DNA of 64,000 bases from an uncultured Bacteroidota bacterium (GCA_902546725.1 CACCLB010000008.1:28801-92800); one strand, 5' to 3'; shown: positions 37,378 to 46,514, counted from the first letter of the stretch. Program-made: numbers and translations. Notes: generated by a model from the letters alone, not told the origin.

Positions 37378-38280
37378 ATGAAATCAAAAAGCAATATTAA
37401 CAGAAGAAATGCAATCAAAACCATGGCTTTGGGCTCTGGAGCACTAGCAATGCCAAAAGTGGATCTAATAAATGATAAAGAAGCACTAGCTCCTTTAAAA
37501 GGAAATATCAATCACTCTGTATGTCAGTGGTGTTTTAGTAATATTCCATTAGATACTTTGGCTCAAGAGGCTCAAAAAATGGGCTTGGTTGGAATCGATT
37601 TAATTGGTGCGGAAGGTTGGGATACTCTCAAAAAATACAATTTAACTTCCACCATGTGTTATGGTGACTTGGAAGGAAAATCTACAAGAAATTTAAGTAA
37701 TGGTTGGTGTGACCCTCAATTTCATAAGGATTTGATCATGCACTATAAACGCTTTATTCCGATGGTTGCTGAGGCAGGATGGACCAATCTGATTTGCTTT
37801 AGTGGAAATAGAAGGGGGATAGACGACCAAATCGGTTTGCAAAATTGTGTAAAGGGGTTAAAAGAAATTATTCCACTAGCTGAGGAGCACGGAGTTGTAT
37901 TGCATATGGAGTTATTAAACTCCAAGGTAGATCACGCAGATTATATGTGTGATAATTCACCTTGGGGAGTGTCGCTTTGCGAAGCCCTCGACTCTAATAA
38001 TTTTAAATTGTTATACGACATTTATCATATGCAAATTATGGAAGGTGACGTAATTAGAACAATTCGGGATAATAAAAAGTATTACGGTCACTTTCACACA
38101 GCAGGGGTACCAGGGAGAAACGAAATAGACGAGTCTCAGGAACTTTTTTATCCAGCAATTATGGATGCTATCGTAGAGGCTGGATTTAAAGGATACGTCG
38201 CACAGGAATTCATCCCTAAAGACAAAACCGAAAAGGGACTTAAATCCTTAGCTAACGCTGTTCGCCGTTGTGATGTCTAG
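37378..38280 (+). CDS. Sugar phosphate isomerase/epimerase-like TIM-barrel protein, exported
   Basis: A 300-residue protein with a Tat-like signal (NRRNAIKTMALGSGALAMP) and a TIM barrel of the AP-endonuclease-2/hydroxypyruvate isomerase type. Metal-site segments are seen in LHMELLNSKVDHADYMCD, LYDIYHMQIMEGDVI and the terminal YVAQEFIPK, with GHFHTAGVPGRNEIDE between. Close to hydroxypyruvate isomerase by pattern, but the exported form is common in sugar-degrading Bacteroidota. Its 3' end overlaps the convergent S10 gene by 4 bases. Confidence 0.88.
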   Translation: MKSKSNINRRNAIKTMALGSGALAMPKVDLINDKEALAPLKGNINHSVCQWCFSNIPLDTLAQEAQKMGLVGIDLIGAEGWDTLKKYNLTSTMCYGDLEGKSTRNLSNGWCDPQFHKDLIMHYKRFIPMVAEAGWTNLICFSGNRRGIDDQIGLQNCVKGLKEIIPLAEEHGVVLHMELLNSKVDHADYMCDNSPWGVSLCEALDSNNFKLLYDIYHMQIMEGDVIRTIRDNKKYYGHFHTAGVPGRNEIDESQELFYPAIMDAIVEAGFKGYVAQEFIPKDKTEKGLKSLANAVRRCDV

Positions 38281-39758
38281 TATTTTGCTGCTTTACCCTT
38301 AGAGGCAGTAGCTTCTATAAAGGTTCTAATATCTTCATTTGCCTTAATGAGGTCTTCATTTCTTAGGTACATCATGTGACCACTTCGGTATCCCTTAAAG
38401 TAAAAACGATCTTTCATTTTTCCACTTGGATCCACTTGCCACATAGTGTATTTAGCATTGAAGTATGTTGTTGCACCATCGTAATATCCCGATTGAAAAA
38501 GTACTTTTAAATATGGGTTTTCAGCCATGGCTCTACGCAAGTCTTCTCTGGTATTGTCGTTGTCATTATTCCATGGACGAACAGGTCCAAACATATTGTA
38601 TCGGATATCTGTAATGAACTTGAGCTCTTTTCGGATATAGTGATTTACTGCAGGAGTAAATGAATGTAACCACGAAGTGAGTTCAGCACTGTAATCAGGC
38701 CCCATTCCAGCATCTTTTCTGTCGATACCCAAATATCGCGAATCCAATCTTCCAATGGTCAAACCTTGGTCACGCAACAAATCTTTCCAAAAAAAACGAG
38801 TCGGTATGTCTAAATTGTTTTGAAGTATGGATTCAAGTGAAAGTCCAGAATATTCAGACATTTTGTTTGCAACTTCCATTTTTTCGTCTTGAGCGATAAA
38901 CCCTCCTTTTGCAATTGCAGGAATTAGTTTGTTGATAGTAAAGTCCTCTACTTCTGGTAACATCTCAGTCAAATCTTTTTGTTGTAATCTAGTGGGCAAT
39001 TTTTTATGAAACCATGCAGCTGCTGCGTAATAAGGTAAATTCATAGCAGAAGATACGGGTCCTCCAACACTAATTACCTTATAGTCTGCTGGTGATACCA
39101 TTATGACTCCGTTGAGATACATCCATTGGGATTCTTGTAAAGCTGCTGATAAACCCATGACACGTGTACCTCCATAGCTCTCACCAATTAAGTATTTAGG
39201 AGATTCCCAACGCTCTTTTCTACTGACAAAGGTGGTGAGCCAATCTGACAGATAGGCAATGTCTTCGTTAATTCCAAAAAATTGATCTCGATTAGGCATT
39301 TTGCCATCAACTTCTAGCATCCTTGAGTAGCCTGTATTAACGGGATTGATAAAAACGATATCCGCTACATCTAATATTGAATTGGGATTACTTTTATAGC
39401 CATAGGGCTGAACGGGGTATCCTTCATCGTCAATTTTAAGAATTCTTGGTCCTGTATAGGCCAAGTGCATCCATACAGAAGCAGATCCCGGACCCCCATT
39501 AAATGAAAATATTAAGGGTCTCTCAGTGCCATTTTTTACATCTGTTCTTTTGTAATAAGTATAAAATAATGTTGCTATGGGTTTTCCCTCAGTATTCCAA
39601 ACAGGTTGAGTTCCTGTTTGAGCCTGATAGTTTACAGTTTCACCTTTTATTTTGGTGGTGTGATTTGTAGTCACTATGGTATCTACAGGTATTTTTCTGT
39701 CTTGGGCATGGATGCCAATAACTATAAAGAGCAAGGGTAGTAATCGTAATCTTTTCAT
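38277..39758 (-). CDS. S10-family serine carboxypeptidase, exported
   Basis: A 493-residue secreted peptidase with a signal peptide (about 1-18). Family motifs are LIFSFNGGPGSASVWMHLAY (oxyanion region), IVFINPVNTGYSRM, the nucleophile serine in YLIGESYGGTRVMGLS, and a C-terminal SGYYDGATTY with GHMMYLRNED (catalytic Asp and His). It should remove C-terminal residues from peptides in the periplasm or outside. It lies between the sugar genes and the OmpA gene, with a terminator just before it. Confidence 0.92.
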   Translation of the reverse strand: MKRLRLLPLLFIVIGIHAQDRKIPVDTIVTTNHTTKIKGETVNYQAQTGTQPVWNTEGKPIATLFYTYYKRTDVKNGTERPLIFSFNGGPGSASVWMHLAYTGPRILKIDDEGYPVQPYGYKSNPNSILDVADIVFINPVNTGYSRMLEVDGKMPNRDQFFGINEDIAYLSDWLTTFVSRKERWESPKYLIGESYGGTRVMGLSAALQESQWMYLNGVIMVSPADYKVISVGGPVSSAMNLPYYAAAAWFHKKLPTRLQQKDLTEMLPEVEDFTINKLIPAIAKGGFIAQDEKMEVANKMSEYSGLSLESILQNNLDIPTRFFWKDLLRDQGLTIGRLDSRYLGIDRKDAGMGPDYSAELTSWLHSFTPAVNHYIRKELKFITDIRYNMFGPVRPWNNDNDNTREDLRRAMAENPYLKVLFQSGYYDGATTYFNAKYTMWQVDPSGKMKDRFYFKGYRSGHMMYLRNEDLIKANEDIRTFIEATASKGKAAKY

Positions 39759-39782
39759 TTCTTCTGATTTTAAGCTAATTTA

Positions 39783-39806
39783 AAAAAAAACCTCCCAAAA
39801 GGGAGG
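39783..39806 (-). terminator. Rho-independent terminator of the OmpA gene
   Basis: CCTCCC-AAAA-GGGAGG (39791-39806) is a perfect hairpin. On the minus strand it is followed by a T-run (39783-39790), and it lies 27 bases after the OmpA stop, upstream of the S10 gene. Confidence 0.88.
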
Positions 39807-39832
39807 CTTAAATTTTAATACTAAGTTTAATA

Positions 39833-41167
39833 TTAATTAATTTTCAATTGAGCGCCTCTGTTGATTTCCACTCTTCGATTGTTTTTTCTACCACTAACAG
39901 TATTGTTGTCTTCTATCGGTTTAGTTTCACCGTACCCTATAGTTTCGATTCTGTTAGCATCTACTCCGATTGAAACCAGATGATCTTTAAGAGCAGCAGC
40001 ACGTTGTTCCGAAAGCTTTTGGTTATAGGCAGAACTTCCATCACTAGAGGCGTGTCCTTCAGCCGTAATGGTTACGTTAGGATATTCTAAAAGTAATGCT
40101 TTAAGCGATTCCAAAGTAGCCCTGTTTTCAGCACTTAATTTGCTACTGCTAGCAGAAAAAAGGAAACGATTTTGATCACTGTTGATGAAATCAATCAAAG
40201 CAGTTGGCTGATCTGGGCATCCATTGTTGGCAACACTACCTTCTTCATCTGGACATTGATCGTCTTTATCTGGAACACCATCTCCGTCTCTATCGGCCCA
40301 TGGGCATCCAGCATTTTCAGGATCACCAGCTTCTTGTGGACAACGGTCAACATTATCTGCAACACCATCTCCATCACTGTCTGGACAGCCATTCATTGCT
40401 GCTGTACCAGCTTCATCTGGACAAGCGTCATCGACGTCAGCTACACCATCACCATCCCTATCAGGACAACCTTGAAGAGCCTCTGTGCCAGCTTCTTCAG
40501 GACATCTGTCAGTATTATCAGGAATACCATCTCCATCCGTGTCAGGACATCCATCAAATTCTTTTAATCCAGGAACATCTGGACAAGTATCTTTTTCGTC
40601 AGGCACTCCATCTTTGTCTGCATCACCAGCGCCAAAGTTGTAGCTTAAACCTATTATGTGCTGAAGGTGGTTGTAAGTGTCTTCTTCAGTAGTACCTCTG
40701 TAAGATGTACTTACATTAATAGCAAAATTATCATCTAGATAAAAATTAACACCAATACCACCAGATATTGTTCTACCAGATTCGGTTGAAGGAAAGATGC
40801 CGTCTTTATTGTCATCTTCGCCAATTTTACTCATTCCATATCCGGCAAACAGATAAGGGAGTATATCACCTTCTGTTAAATTGTATTTTAATACTCCATC
40901 GAGTGAACGGTAGTCTAAGTCCACACCATTGTTTTCAGCATTGCCCATGGCATACTGTGCACCAATAGAAAAGCCAGATCCAATGTAGCGTGACAGACTG
41001 AGAGCCGGTGCACCAAATTTGAGTTTTGAATCAACGTTTTCGCCCTGTAGGTTAATCAGGTCAGCACCAACAGCTATTGCCCAAGGATTTTCACTAGTCT
41101 GAGCTTGAGAAGCGAAAATGGAAATTACTGTTACGGCTATCGTAAGTAAAGATTTGATTGTTTTCAT
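39833..41167 (-). CDS. OmpA-family outer membrane protein with thrombospondin type-3 repeats
   Basis: A 444-residue protein, start at ATG 41167 (MKTIKSLLTIAVTVISIFA). A signal peptide is followed by a beta-barrel (about 25-180) typical of OprF-like porins, ending HIIGLSYNFGAGD. About six Asp/Cys-rich TSP3 calcium-binding repeats (about 185-320; for example DTDGDGIPDNTDRCPEEAG) come next, then the peptidoglycan-binding OmpA domain (about 335-444) with TAEGHASSDGSSAYNQKLSE and GYGETKPIEDNN. It anchors the outer membrane to the wall. It is likely abundant. Confidence 0.95.
   Translation of the reverse strand: MKTIKSLLTIAVTVISIFASQAQTSENPWAIAVGADLINLQGENVDSKLKFGAPALSLSRYIGSGFSIGAQYAMGNAENNGVDLDYRSLDGVLKYNLTEGDILPYLFAGYGMSKIGEDDNKDGIFPSTESGRTISGGIGVNFYLDDNFAINVSTSYRGTTEEDTYNHLQHIIGLSYNFGAGDADKDGVPDEKDTCPDVPGLKEFDGCPDTDGDGIPDNTDRCPEEAGTEALQGCPDRDGDGVADVDDACPDEAGTAAMNGCPDSDGDGVADNVDRCPQEAGDPENAGCPWADRDGDGVPDKDDQCPDEEGSVANNGCPDQPTALIDFINSDQNRFLFSASSSKLSAENRATLESLKALLLEYPNVTITAEGHASSDGSSAYNQKLSEQRAAALKDHLVSIGVDANRIETIGYGETKPIEDNNTVSGRKNNRRVEINRGAQLKIN
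40200..40630 (-). repeat. Tandem TSP3-repeat coding region of the OmpA gene
   Basis: The DNA here repeats a unit of about 70-80 bases coding DxDGDGxxDxxDxCP-type calcium loops, about six copies with diverged third positions. The repeats are within the OmpA gene and cause long open frames on the other strand, which are not genes. Confidence 0.85.
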
Positions 41168-41185
41168 TTCGTGTAAGTTTATATT

Positions 41186-41193
41186 CAAATATA
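41186..41193 (-). promoter_or_regulatory. Putative OmpA-gene -7 box
   Basis: On the minus strand TATATTTG matches the Bacteroidota consensus TAnnTTTG exactly, 19 bases before the ATG at 41167. A -33 box at the right distance is not clear. Confidence 0.45.
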
Positions 41194-41399
41194 TTGATTA
41201 GACATTAATATATAAAAAAATTTAAATTAAAATTTTACCCATTTCGAAATTCTTTATTTGATGGTCAGCAAAATATAGGTTTTTTTGTGTTAGAATTTTT
41301 ATGCTAATTTTTTCTTATTACCTTAGATGGAATTTGATTTTTAGGACATTTTTAGCAGCTGACTCATTAAAACGATTTCAAAATTAATAAAACACAAGA

Positions 41400-42740
41400 A
41401 TGAAAAAAAGAGATTTTATAAAAACTTCAGCAGCCCTGGCAAGTACGGCTTTACTGCCTTCATCAATTTTTGCATTGACTAAAGGCAAGGATCGTTTAAG
41501 AACAGCCCACATCGGTGTTGGAGGAATGGGAGCAGCTGACCTAGCATCGATTGCCTCTCATGAAGCAGTAGATGTAGTAGCATTATGTGATGTTGATCAA
41601 AGCAATTTAGATGCTGCACTTCAACTTCACCCCAATGCAAAAACATTTACAGACTATCGAGATTTATTGAGTCAGATGGCTAATGAAATAGATGCCGTAG
41701 TCGTCTCTACACCAGACCATACTCATGCACCGGCTTCTCTTATGGCTATGGAAATCAGCAAGCCGGTCTATTGCCAAAAACCTTTAACTCATTACGTTTC
41801 TGAAGCTCGTGCCATGCGTCAGCTTGCCGAAAAGAAAAATATAATCACCCAAATGGGTATCCAAGTTCATTCTTTTTATGATTATAAACTGGCTACACTA
41901 TTAATTCAATCAGGAATTATAGGTAAAGTTCACAAAGTACATGCGTGGTCACCCAAAAATTGGGGATATGACGGACCTATTCCCAAGGGTGAGGACCCGG
42001 TACCAAGTAATTTAGATTGGAACCTATGGCTTGGAACTTCTCCTGAAAGACCTTTTAAGGAAAAAGTATATCACCCAGGAAATTGGAGAAAATTAGTGGA
42101 TTACGGCTGTGGAACCCTAGGAGATATGGGGGTTCATATTTTTGATACCCCTTACAATGCTCTTGCACTTGATGTGCCCATGACTATCCAAAATAAATGC
42201 AGAAAACCCAATGGTTTTGGATTTCCTGAAAACAACAAAGTAACTTATACTTTTCCTGGAACAAAATATACTGCCGAAACTTTAACTTGGATATGGTCAG
42301 ACGGTCCAGGAGCACCCTCAAAAAATAAAGAGTTAAAACTTCCAAATAGAGATGAATTACCCTTGCAGGGAGCGATGTTCATCGGTGAAAAAGGCCGATT
42401 GTTATTGCCCCATTTCATGGAACTCCCTAGGCATATAGTTGATGGTGAATACAGGGAAATTGACGTCTCTAAATACGATCCTAAGGGTTCGTTAGGCACT
42501 ACTAAGAACGATTACGAAAGAGATGCGCCCAAACACTATCATCAATTTGTAGACGCATGTCTGGGTAAAGATGAGGTTTCTGCACCTTTTTCATATTCAG
42601 CACGACTAACTGAGACTATTTTACTTGGAGTTATCGCTGGACGCTTTCCGAATAAAACCCTTCATTGGGATAGCAAGAAGGCCTTATTTAAAGAAGAAGA
42701 AGCCAATGCGTTCTTAAGTGGTTCTTATCGCGATTTTTAA
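41400..42740 (+). CDS. Gfo/Idh/MocA-family oxidoreductase, exported (second)
   Basis: A 446-residue paralogue of the protein at 34863, with an N-terminal KKRDFIKTSAALASTALLPS signal of twin-basic type. The fold has AHIGVGGMGAADLASIASHE, DAVVVSTPDHTHAPASLMAM, the YCQKPLTHYVSEARAM catalytic lysine motif and LGDMGVHIFDTPYNALALD. It should act on a sugar in the periplasm. It is alone on its strand here, after a 232-base region shared with the divergent OmpA gene. Confidence 0.9.
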   Translation: MKKRDFIKTSAALASTALLPSSIFALTKGKDRLRTAHIGVGGMGAADLASIASHEAVDVVALCDVDQSNLDAALQLHPNAKTFTDYRDLLSQMANEIDAVVVSTPDHTHAPASLMAMEISKPVYCQKPLTHYVSEARAMRQLAEKKNIITQMGIQVHSFYDYKLATLLIQSGIIGKVHKVHAWSPKNWGYDGPIPKGEDPVPSNLDWNLWLGTSPERPFKEKVYHPGNWRKLVDYGCGTLGDMGVHIFDTPYNALALDVPMTIQNKCRKPNGFGFPENNKVTYTFPGTKYTAETLTWIWSDGPGAPSKNKELKLPNRDELPLQGAMFIGEKGRLLLPHFMELPRHIVDGEYREIDVSKYDPKGSLGTTKNDYERDAPKHYHQFVDACLGKDEVSAPFSYSARLTETILLGVIAGRFPNKTLHWDSKKALFKEEEANAFLSGSYRDF

Positions 42741-42912
42741 TAGATGATATTCTTGCCTTATAATTAGGTAAACCTTTGAATCGTTTACCCAAGGGGATTT
42801 TTTATTGCTTTTTCATTTCTTAGAGCTAAATTTGATTATTTGCTAAATGTCACTTAAATTTTATCAAATCATTTTAGTTTTTAGAAATAGTTGTCATTGT
42901 GTTTAAATAGCA

Positions 42913-43080
42913 TTGATAGTTCTACTATATGCATATGTAACCCATAAAGATTATGCTACTGTATTAGGATGGGGTCCTAAAACTGAACAACAACAGGCTT
43001 TTTTAAAATTTCAAAAAAATACTTCTAAATACTCAATTTTTTTAGGATCGCTTACAATGACTAATGTGAAAAGATGGTAA
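42913..43080 (+). pseudogene. Possible gene remnant (55 codons)
   Basis: An open frame from a TTG with no plausible start before an upstream in-frame stop. It reads coding-like: VLGWGPKTEQQQAFLKFQKN then TSKYSIFLGSLTMTNVKRW. I do not recognise it. It may be the 3' end of a decayed gene, as the stretch is AT-rich and has other remnants, or a small expressed gene, because a terminator follows 19 bases after its stop. Confidence 0.35.
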
Positions 43081-43098
43081 AATAAAATTTATAATGTT

Positions 43099-43125
43099 AA
43101 CCCTCCCAAAGCGGAGGGTTTTTTT
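43099..43125 (+). terminator. Rho-independent terminator
   Basis: AACCCTCC (43099-43106) pairs with GGAGGGTT (43113-43120) around a CAAAGC loop, followed by seven T. It ends the short reading frame at 42913 or the Gfo/Idh transcript. Confidence 0.85.
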
Positions 43126-43254
43126 AGGAGTATTTGGTGTAAAATGATAGGTAAACTAATCGCAGTGTAAACCTGTTACAATTTACAAAATGATAAGAGA
43201 GTTTTTTTATATATTAAGCATTTATAAATTCTGGAATCGTCATAGAAAGAATGT

Positions 43255-43262
43255 TATATTTG
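43255..43262 (+). promoter_or_regulatory. Putative -7 box of the EamA-EF-hand gene
   Basis: TATATTTG matches the Bacteroidota -7 consensus exactly, 16 bases before the TTG start at 43279. Confidence 0.45.
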
Positions 43263-43278
43263 ATAAATAATATAAATA

Positions 43279-44280
43279 TTGAATACAAGTAAAAAAGCAA
43301 TATCATTTATGTTTTTAGCTGTTTTATGTTTCAGCTGTGCAAATTTTTTTGTTAAAACACTTTCTTTATATTTTGATTCGTTTCAAATATTGCTATTTCG
43401 AGCAATTCCGATGTTTTTAATAAGTTTCTTTCTGATTAAAAGGCAAAAACTGAACCCATTTGGAAATAAAAAAATACTATTAGTAATTAGATCTTTAATA
43501 TGTGTTTTTTCAATTATCCTGTACTACAAATCATTTAAAATGTTAGATATTGGAGCTGCAGTTTCCCTAAGATATTTAGCTCCTGTATTTTCGATATTTG
43601 TTGCTCTTATAATTTTAAAAAATAAACTCCATCCAATAAATATTATTTCATCAATTCTCGCGATATCATCTGTAGTATTAATATGTACATTTTCTAGCAA
43701 CTACAACATTCAGGGTATTTCAATTGCTCTTTTTGCTGCTTTTTTGCTTTCAATTTCTTGGGTTCTAGTTTCAAAAATTGGATCAAATGATTCACCCTTA
43801 GTTATAGTATTTTATTTATCTTTTTTTTGTGTAATAGTTGGGATAATTTCTTCTACCTACTTCTCGGAATGGAATCTAGATGCATTAAATTTTACCATAA
43901 TCTTTAAAATATTTTTTTTAGGAATATTTGGTTATTTAGGACAATACTACTCAACCAAAGCTTTTCAAATAGGTAATCCAAAAGATGTAGCTCCATTTAG
44001 ATATTTTGAAATATTAGTTTCTATGACTTTAGGTGTTCTTTTTGTGAATGAATCATATAGTTTAATTTCAATTATTGGGTCAATCCTTCTAATTTTTTCT
44101 TTGATGATTACATTTTTTGATCTGGATGAAAGTGGTGTAATTGACATTGAAGATTATAGAATTTTAAGAAATAAAATGGACCTAAATAATGATGGTAAAA
44201 TTGATGAAAAAGATCTGATATTTTTTTTAAAAAATCGGATTAAACATCTTAAAACAATATTTGTAAATGTGTTCAAATAA
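43279..44280 (+). CDS. EamA/DMT-family transporter with C-terminal dockerin-like EF-hand pair
   Basis: A 333-residue membrane protein starting at a TTG. Ten hydrophobic segments (about 8-280) match the EamA/DMT layout with a duplicated half, including AAVSLRYLAPVFSIFVALII and the basic loops between helices. After the last helix two EF-hand loops follow directly: DLDESGVIDIED (281-292) and DLNNDGKIDEKD (301-312), 20 residues apart, each with Asp at loop position 12 as in dockerins and calerythrin-type pairs. Topology would place them in the cytoplasm. A calcium-controlled exporter is possible. I know of no common domain arrangement like this. The substrate is unknown. Confidence 0.82.
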   Translation: MNTSKKAISFMFLAVLCFSCANFFVKTLSLYFDSFQILLFRAIPMFLISFFLIKRQKLNPFGNKKILLVIRSLICVFSIILYYKSFKMLDIGAAVSLRYLAPVFSIFVALIILKNKLHPINIISSILAISSVVLICTFSSNYNIQGISIALFAAFLLSISWVLVSKIGSNDSPLVIVFYLSFFCVIVGIISSTYFSEWNLDALNFTIIFKIFFLGIFGYLGQYYSTKAFQIGNPKDVAPFRYFEILVSMTLGVLFVNESYSLISIIGSILLIFSLMITFFDLDESGVIDIEDYRILRNKMDLNNDGKIDEKDLIFFLKNRIKHLKTIFVNVFK

Positions 44281-44401
44281 ATAAGTTTTTCTTAAGTTTC
44301 TATTATTATCATACCCTTATTATTAGATTATAAAAAAACACGGAATTAAGATATTGTAGAGTTTTCTATAGTAGCAACTTTTTAACCATAAATCAATTAA
44401 A

Positions 44402-44905
44402 ATGAAAAAAGTATTATTTATAACGTTAAGTCTTTTTATGCTATCGTGTTCTCAACAGCAATTTAAAAGTGAAAGGGAGAAAAGCATTGACAACACAAAA
44501 GAAATCGTTTTGAAATTTTACAAGGCACAAATAGGAGGTGATATTGAGACTATGAAATCTATGGTATCTGAAGATTTTGAATATACTTTAAATGGTCAAT
44601 TAGATATCTCAAATACATATTATGGATGGGATGAATTCATAGGTTTTATGGGCGAATTTAGTTCCCTACTTAAAGGTGAGATAGGAGCAGAATTCTTAGA
44701 AATTATTCCTGCTGAAAATTCAGCTATAGTATTTGCCGAGGGAAGAATGGAAGGTGTTGCTGGTAAATACGAAAACGAGTATGCACTAAAATATGTTTTA
44801 AATAAAAATGGCAAGGTGACGGTCCTGAAAGAGTATTTAAGCGATCTTTTATTAGCCCAAAAATTATATGGTCAAGACTTGTGCGAAGAAAAAATGACTA
44901 AATAA
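44402..44905 (+). CDS. NTF2/SnoaL-like lipoprotein
   Basis: A 167-residue exported lipoprotein: signal to LFMLSCSQQQ (Cys 16), then one alpha+beta domain (about 28-155) of the NTF2/SnoaL type, with the helix KEIVLKFYKAQIGGDIETMK and the strand VSEDFEYTLNGQ. Family members act as small ligand-binding or isomerase-like domains. No active-site residues can be assigned. A terminator follows its stop. Confidence 0.7.
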   Translation: MKKVLFITLSLFMLSCSQQQFKSEREKSIDNTKEIVLKFYKAQIGGDIETMKSMVSEDFEYTLNGQLDISNTYYGWDEFIGFMGEFSSLLKGEIGAEFLEIIPAENSAIVFAEGRMEGVAGKYENEYALKYVLNKNGKVTVLKEYLSDLLLAQKLYGQDLCEEKMTK

Positions 44906-44910
44906 TGTTA

Positions 44911-44934
44911 AACCCTCCCAATTGGAGAGTTTTT
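44911..44934 (+). terminator. Terminator of the NTF2-like gene
   Basis: AACCCTCC and GGAGAGTT form an 8-bp stem with one mismatch around CAATT, followed by a T-run. It resembles the hairpin at 43099, including the preceding AATGTTAA. Confidence 0.7.
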
Positions 44935-45058
44935 CTTTACACTAATGGATATAATCTAATTCCCTTCTAATCCATTGATATTATTGACTTAAGATCAGAT
45001 TCCTTTATTGTTGTTTTAGGGGGGTGTTGTTTGGGACAAGTGTGGATACGTGATGGAT

Positions 45059-45333
45059 TTAATCAACTGGTGTAGCTTCAAAATCACTGAAAAATTCTAC
45101 AGCTTGACTATATAACCAACTACTCATTGAGTCAATATTTAAAGTTACTGGCATTCTAAGTTTTGAATTGTGTATCCCCTTCATAATACCTTCTGCAGCA
45201 GTTTTGTTACTATACTGTAACTTTCTATAATCTCTTCAGTTTCTTTATTGACCCACTGATCTCATAGCCCAGCAAAACCAAATAATTCTGAATCAAGATA
45301 TTTAATCAAATATTTTTGCTTTTTAAAATCCAT
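45059..45333 (-). pseudogene. Decayed SRAP (YedK/HMCES-family) gene, C-terminal part
   Basis: Read leftward from 45333 the sequence gives the C-terminal half of an SOS response-associated peptidase: KYLDSELFGFAGL-(stop)-DQWVNKETEEIIESYSIVT, then after a frameshift in an A-run (near 45203) TAAEGIMKGIHNSKLRMPVT and SMSSWLYSQAVEFFSDFEAT. The stop is TGA at 45262-45264, where the family has a Trp (WDQW). The N-terminal half with the catalytic Cys2 is missing. At least three lesions mean it cannot work. SRAP proteins crosslink to abasic sites in single-stranded DNA. Confidence 0.85.
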
Positions 45334-45423
45334 ACTCTAAAACTAAAAAAATCATTTATAGTTATGTCATACTTTGTTTTAATATGTTTTACGGTCTTGT
45401 AGATGTGATGCGGAATATTGCAC

Positions 45424-46113
45424 CTATAAACTAAGTTCTATTTTAATTAGTTCTTCTAAATTTTCGATTCTAAAAATAGCCTCTTCATAAAACTTAATAT
45501 TTGCATAAATTATTCTTTTCATATCAAATGCATAGTTTCTGACTCTAAAATCATCTAATGATGAAGTTAGCACTTTAGAAGAAAAATGATAGGGAGCAAA
45601 ATAAAAATCGTTTTTTTTATCCCTCGAAATCTCAGGCATTGATTCTATGGGATAATTTAATATCATATAATTAGAAAACTTATAAAATAAGTTAACATAC
45701 ATCTCTCCCATTCGATCCAAAACCCCATATGAGTTTTCATAATAATAATTAAGTGCCGATGATAGAGACTTATTTTCTACATATTCTAAAGCTCCAGTTG
45801 AAATTAAAGATTTAAAATTTGGGTTTTGCCCCCCAAAATCCCATGTCAAAAGGAGACTATTCATTCCTTCCTGTGATATTTTTCCATTTTGTATGTCCTG
45901 AGCAAATTTTACTCTTTTATACAAATAGTCTAACGTCATTAAAAAGAAAGCTTTATCAGACTTAAGGTCATTCTGAACCCCTATTAAAGTTCCGTTTTTG
46001 AGTTGTTCGTTATCAAAATCATTTAATCTATCTTGAATATAAAAAGAAATTGTTATTGAGAAAATAAGGATAAAAATCTCAAACAGAAAAGTTTTAATTT
46101 GGCTTTGTTTCAT
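45424..46113 (-). CDS. Hypothetical protein with N-terminal membrane helix
   Basis: A 229-residue protein that I do not recognise with certainty. It has one N-terminal membrane helix (about 8-27, KTFLFEIFILIFSITISFYI) and a helical rest, with DRLNDFDNEQLKNGTLIGVQ directly after it. This layout resembles the DUF6090-type flavobacterial membrane proteins. Regions such as STGALEYVENKSLSSALNYY are soluble. No function is proposed. Confidence 0.6.
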   Translation of the reverse strand: MKQSQIKTFLFEIFILIFSITISFYIQDRLNDFDNEQLKNGTLIGVQNDLKSDKAFFLMTLDYLYKRVKFAQDIQNGKISQEGMNSLLLTWDFGGQNPNFKSLISTGALEYVENKSLSSALNYYYENSYGVLDRMGEMYVNLFYKFSNYMILNYPIESMPEISRDKKNDFYFAPYHFSSKVLTSSLDDFRVRNYAFDMKRIIYANIKFYEEAIFRIENLEELIKIELSL

Positions 46114-46514
46114 TGAATTTTACATAAATTTCATCCATACACTAAAGCTAAAAAAAATATTTACAAACTCAGAGGTAAGAGACTATCTATGTGGTGGTCT
46201 TTTTCACCTTAGACAAAATGCCTATAAAATGTCTATGTATAATCCTGTGTTTACTTTGCATTGAAGGGTAGTGACCCTATACAAAGGTAGGTGTCATTGG
46301 TGTTAAAATTTTAGAGTCTAATTCCCCAATCAAAAGGCCCATCTTGTGTATGAAAAACTGTTTAAAACCTCTTTACCAATCTATTATGTCATTAATTAAT
46401 TCTTCGGCATTAATTTTTTGTATTGAGGGGTATCTTTTTGTTCTATTTTGTTTAGCGGATTATAGTTTTATAATTTTTGTTCTTTTATTCTTTTTTATTT
46501 TTAATCGAATTAAA
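46114..46514. other. Intergenic region of 401 bases, no feature recognised
   Basis: AT-rich sequence between two leftward genes. Both strands are broken by stops and I see no hairpin, tRNA or coding pattern that I can support. The bactofilin transcript probably ends in its T-rich end near 46500. Confidence 0.5.

Larger units (their letters stand above)
42741..43278. other. Intergenic region of 538 bases with a short reading frame and a terminator
   Basis: Apart from the short frame at 42913 and the hairpin at 43099, both listed below, and the promoter motif at 43255, I see no recognisable coding or RNA feature here. An inverted repeat GGTAAAC/GTTTACC just after 42763 may be a weak terminator for the Gfo/Idh gene, but a T-run does not adjoin it. 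Confidence 0.5.

Noticed and set aside
40200..40630. Tandem DNA repeats as a possible CRISPR
   Set aside because: The units code for TSP3 calcium loops in the OmpA frame, with no unique spacers.
40172..40968. Three long open frames on the plus strand across the OmpA gene
   Set aside because: They are shadows of the TSP3 repeats (Asp/Cys-rich codons give Ile/His/Gln-rich antisense frames), with no start signals or known domains.
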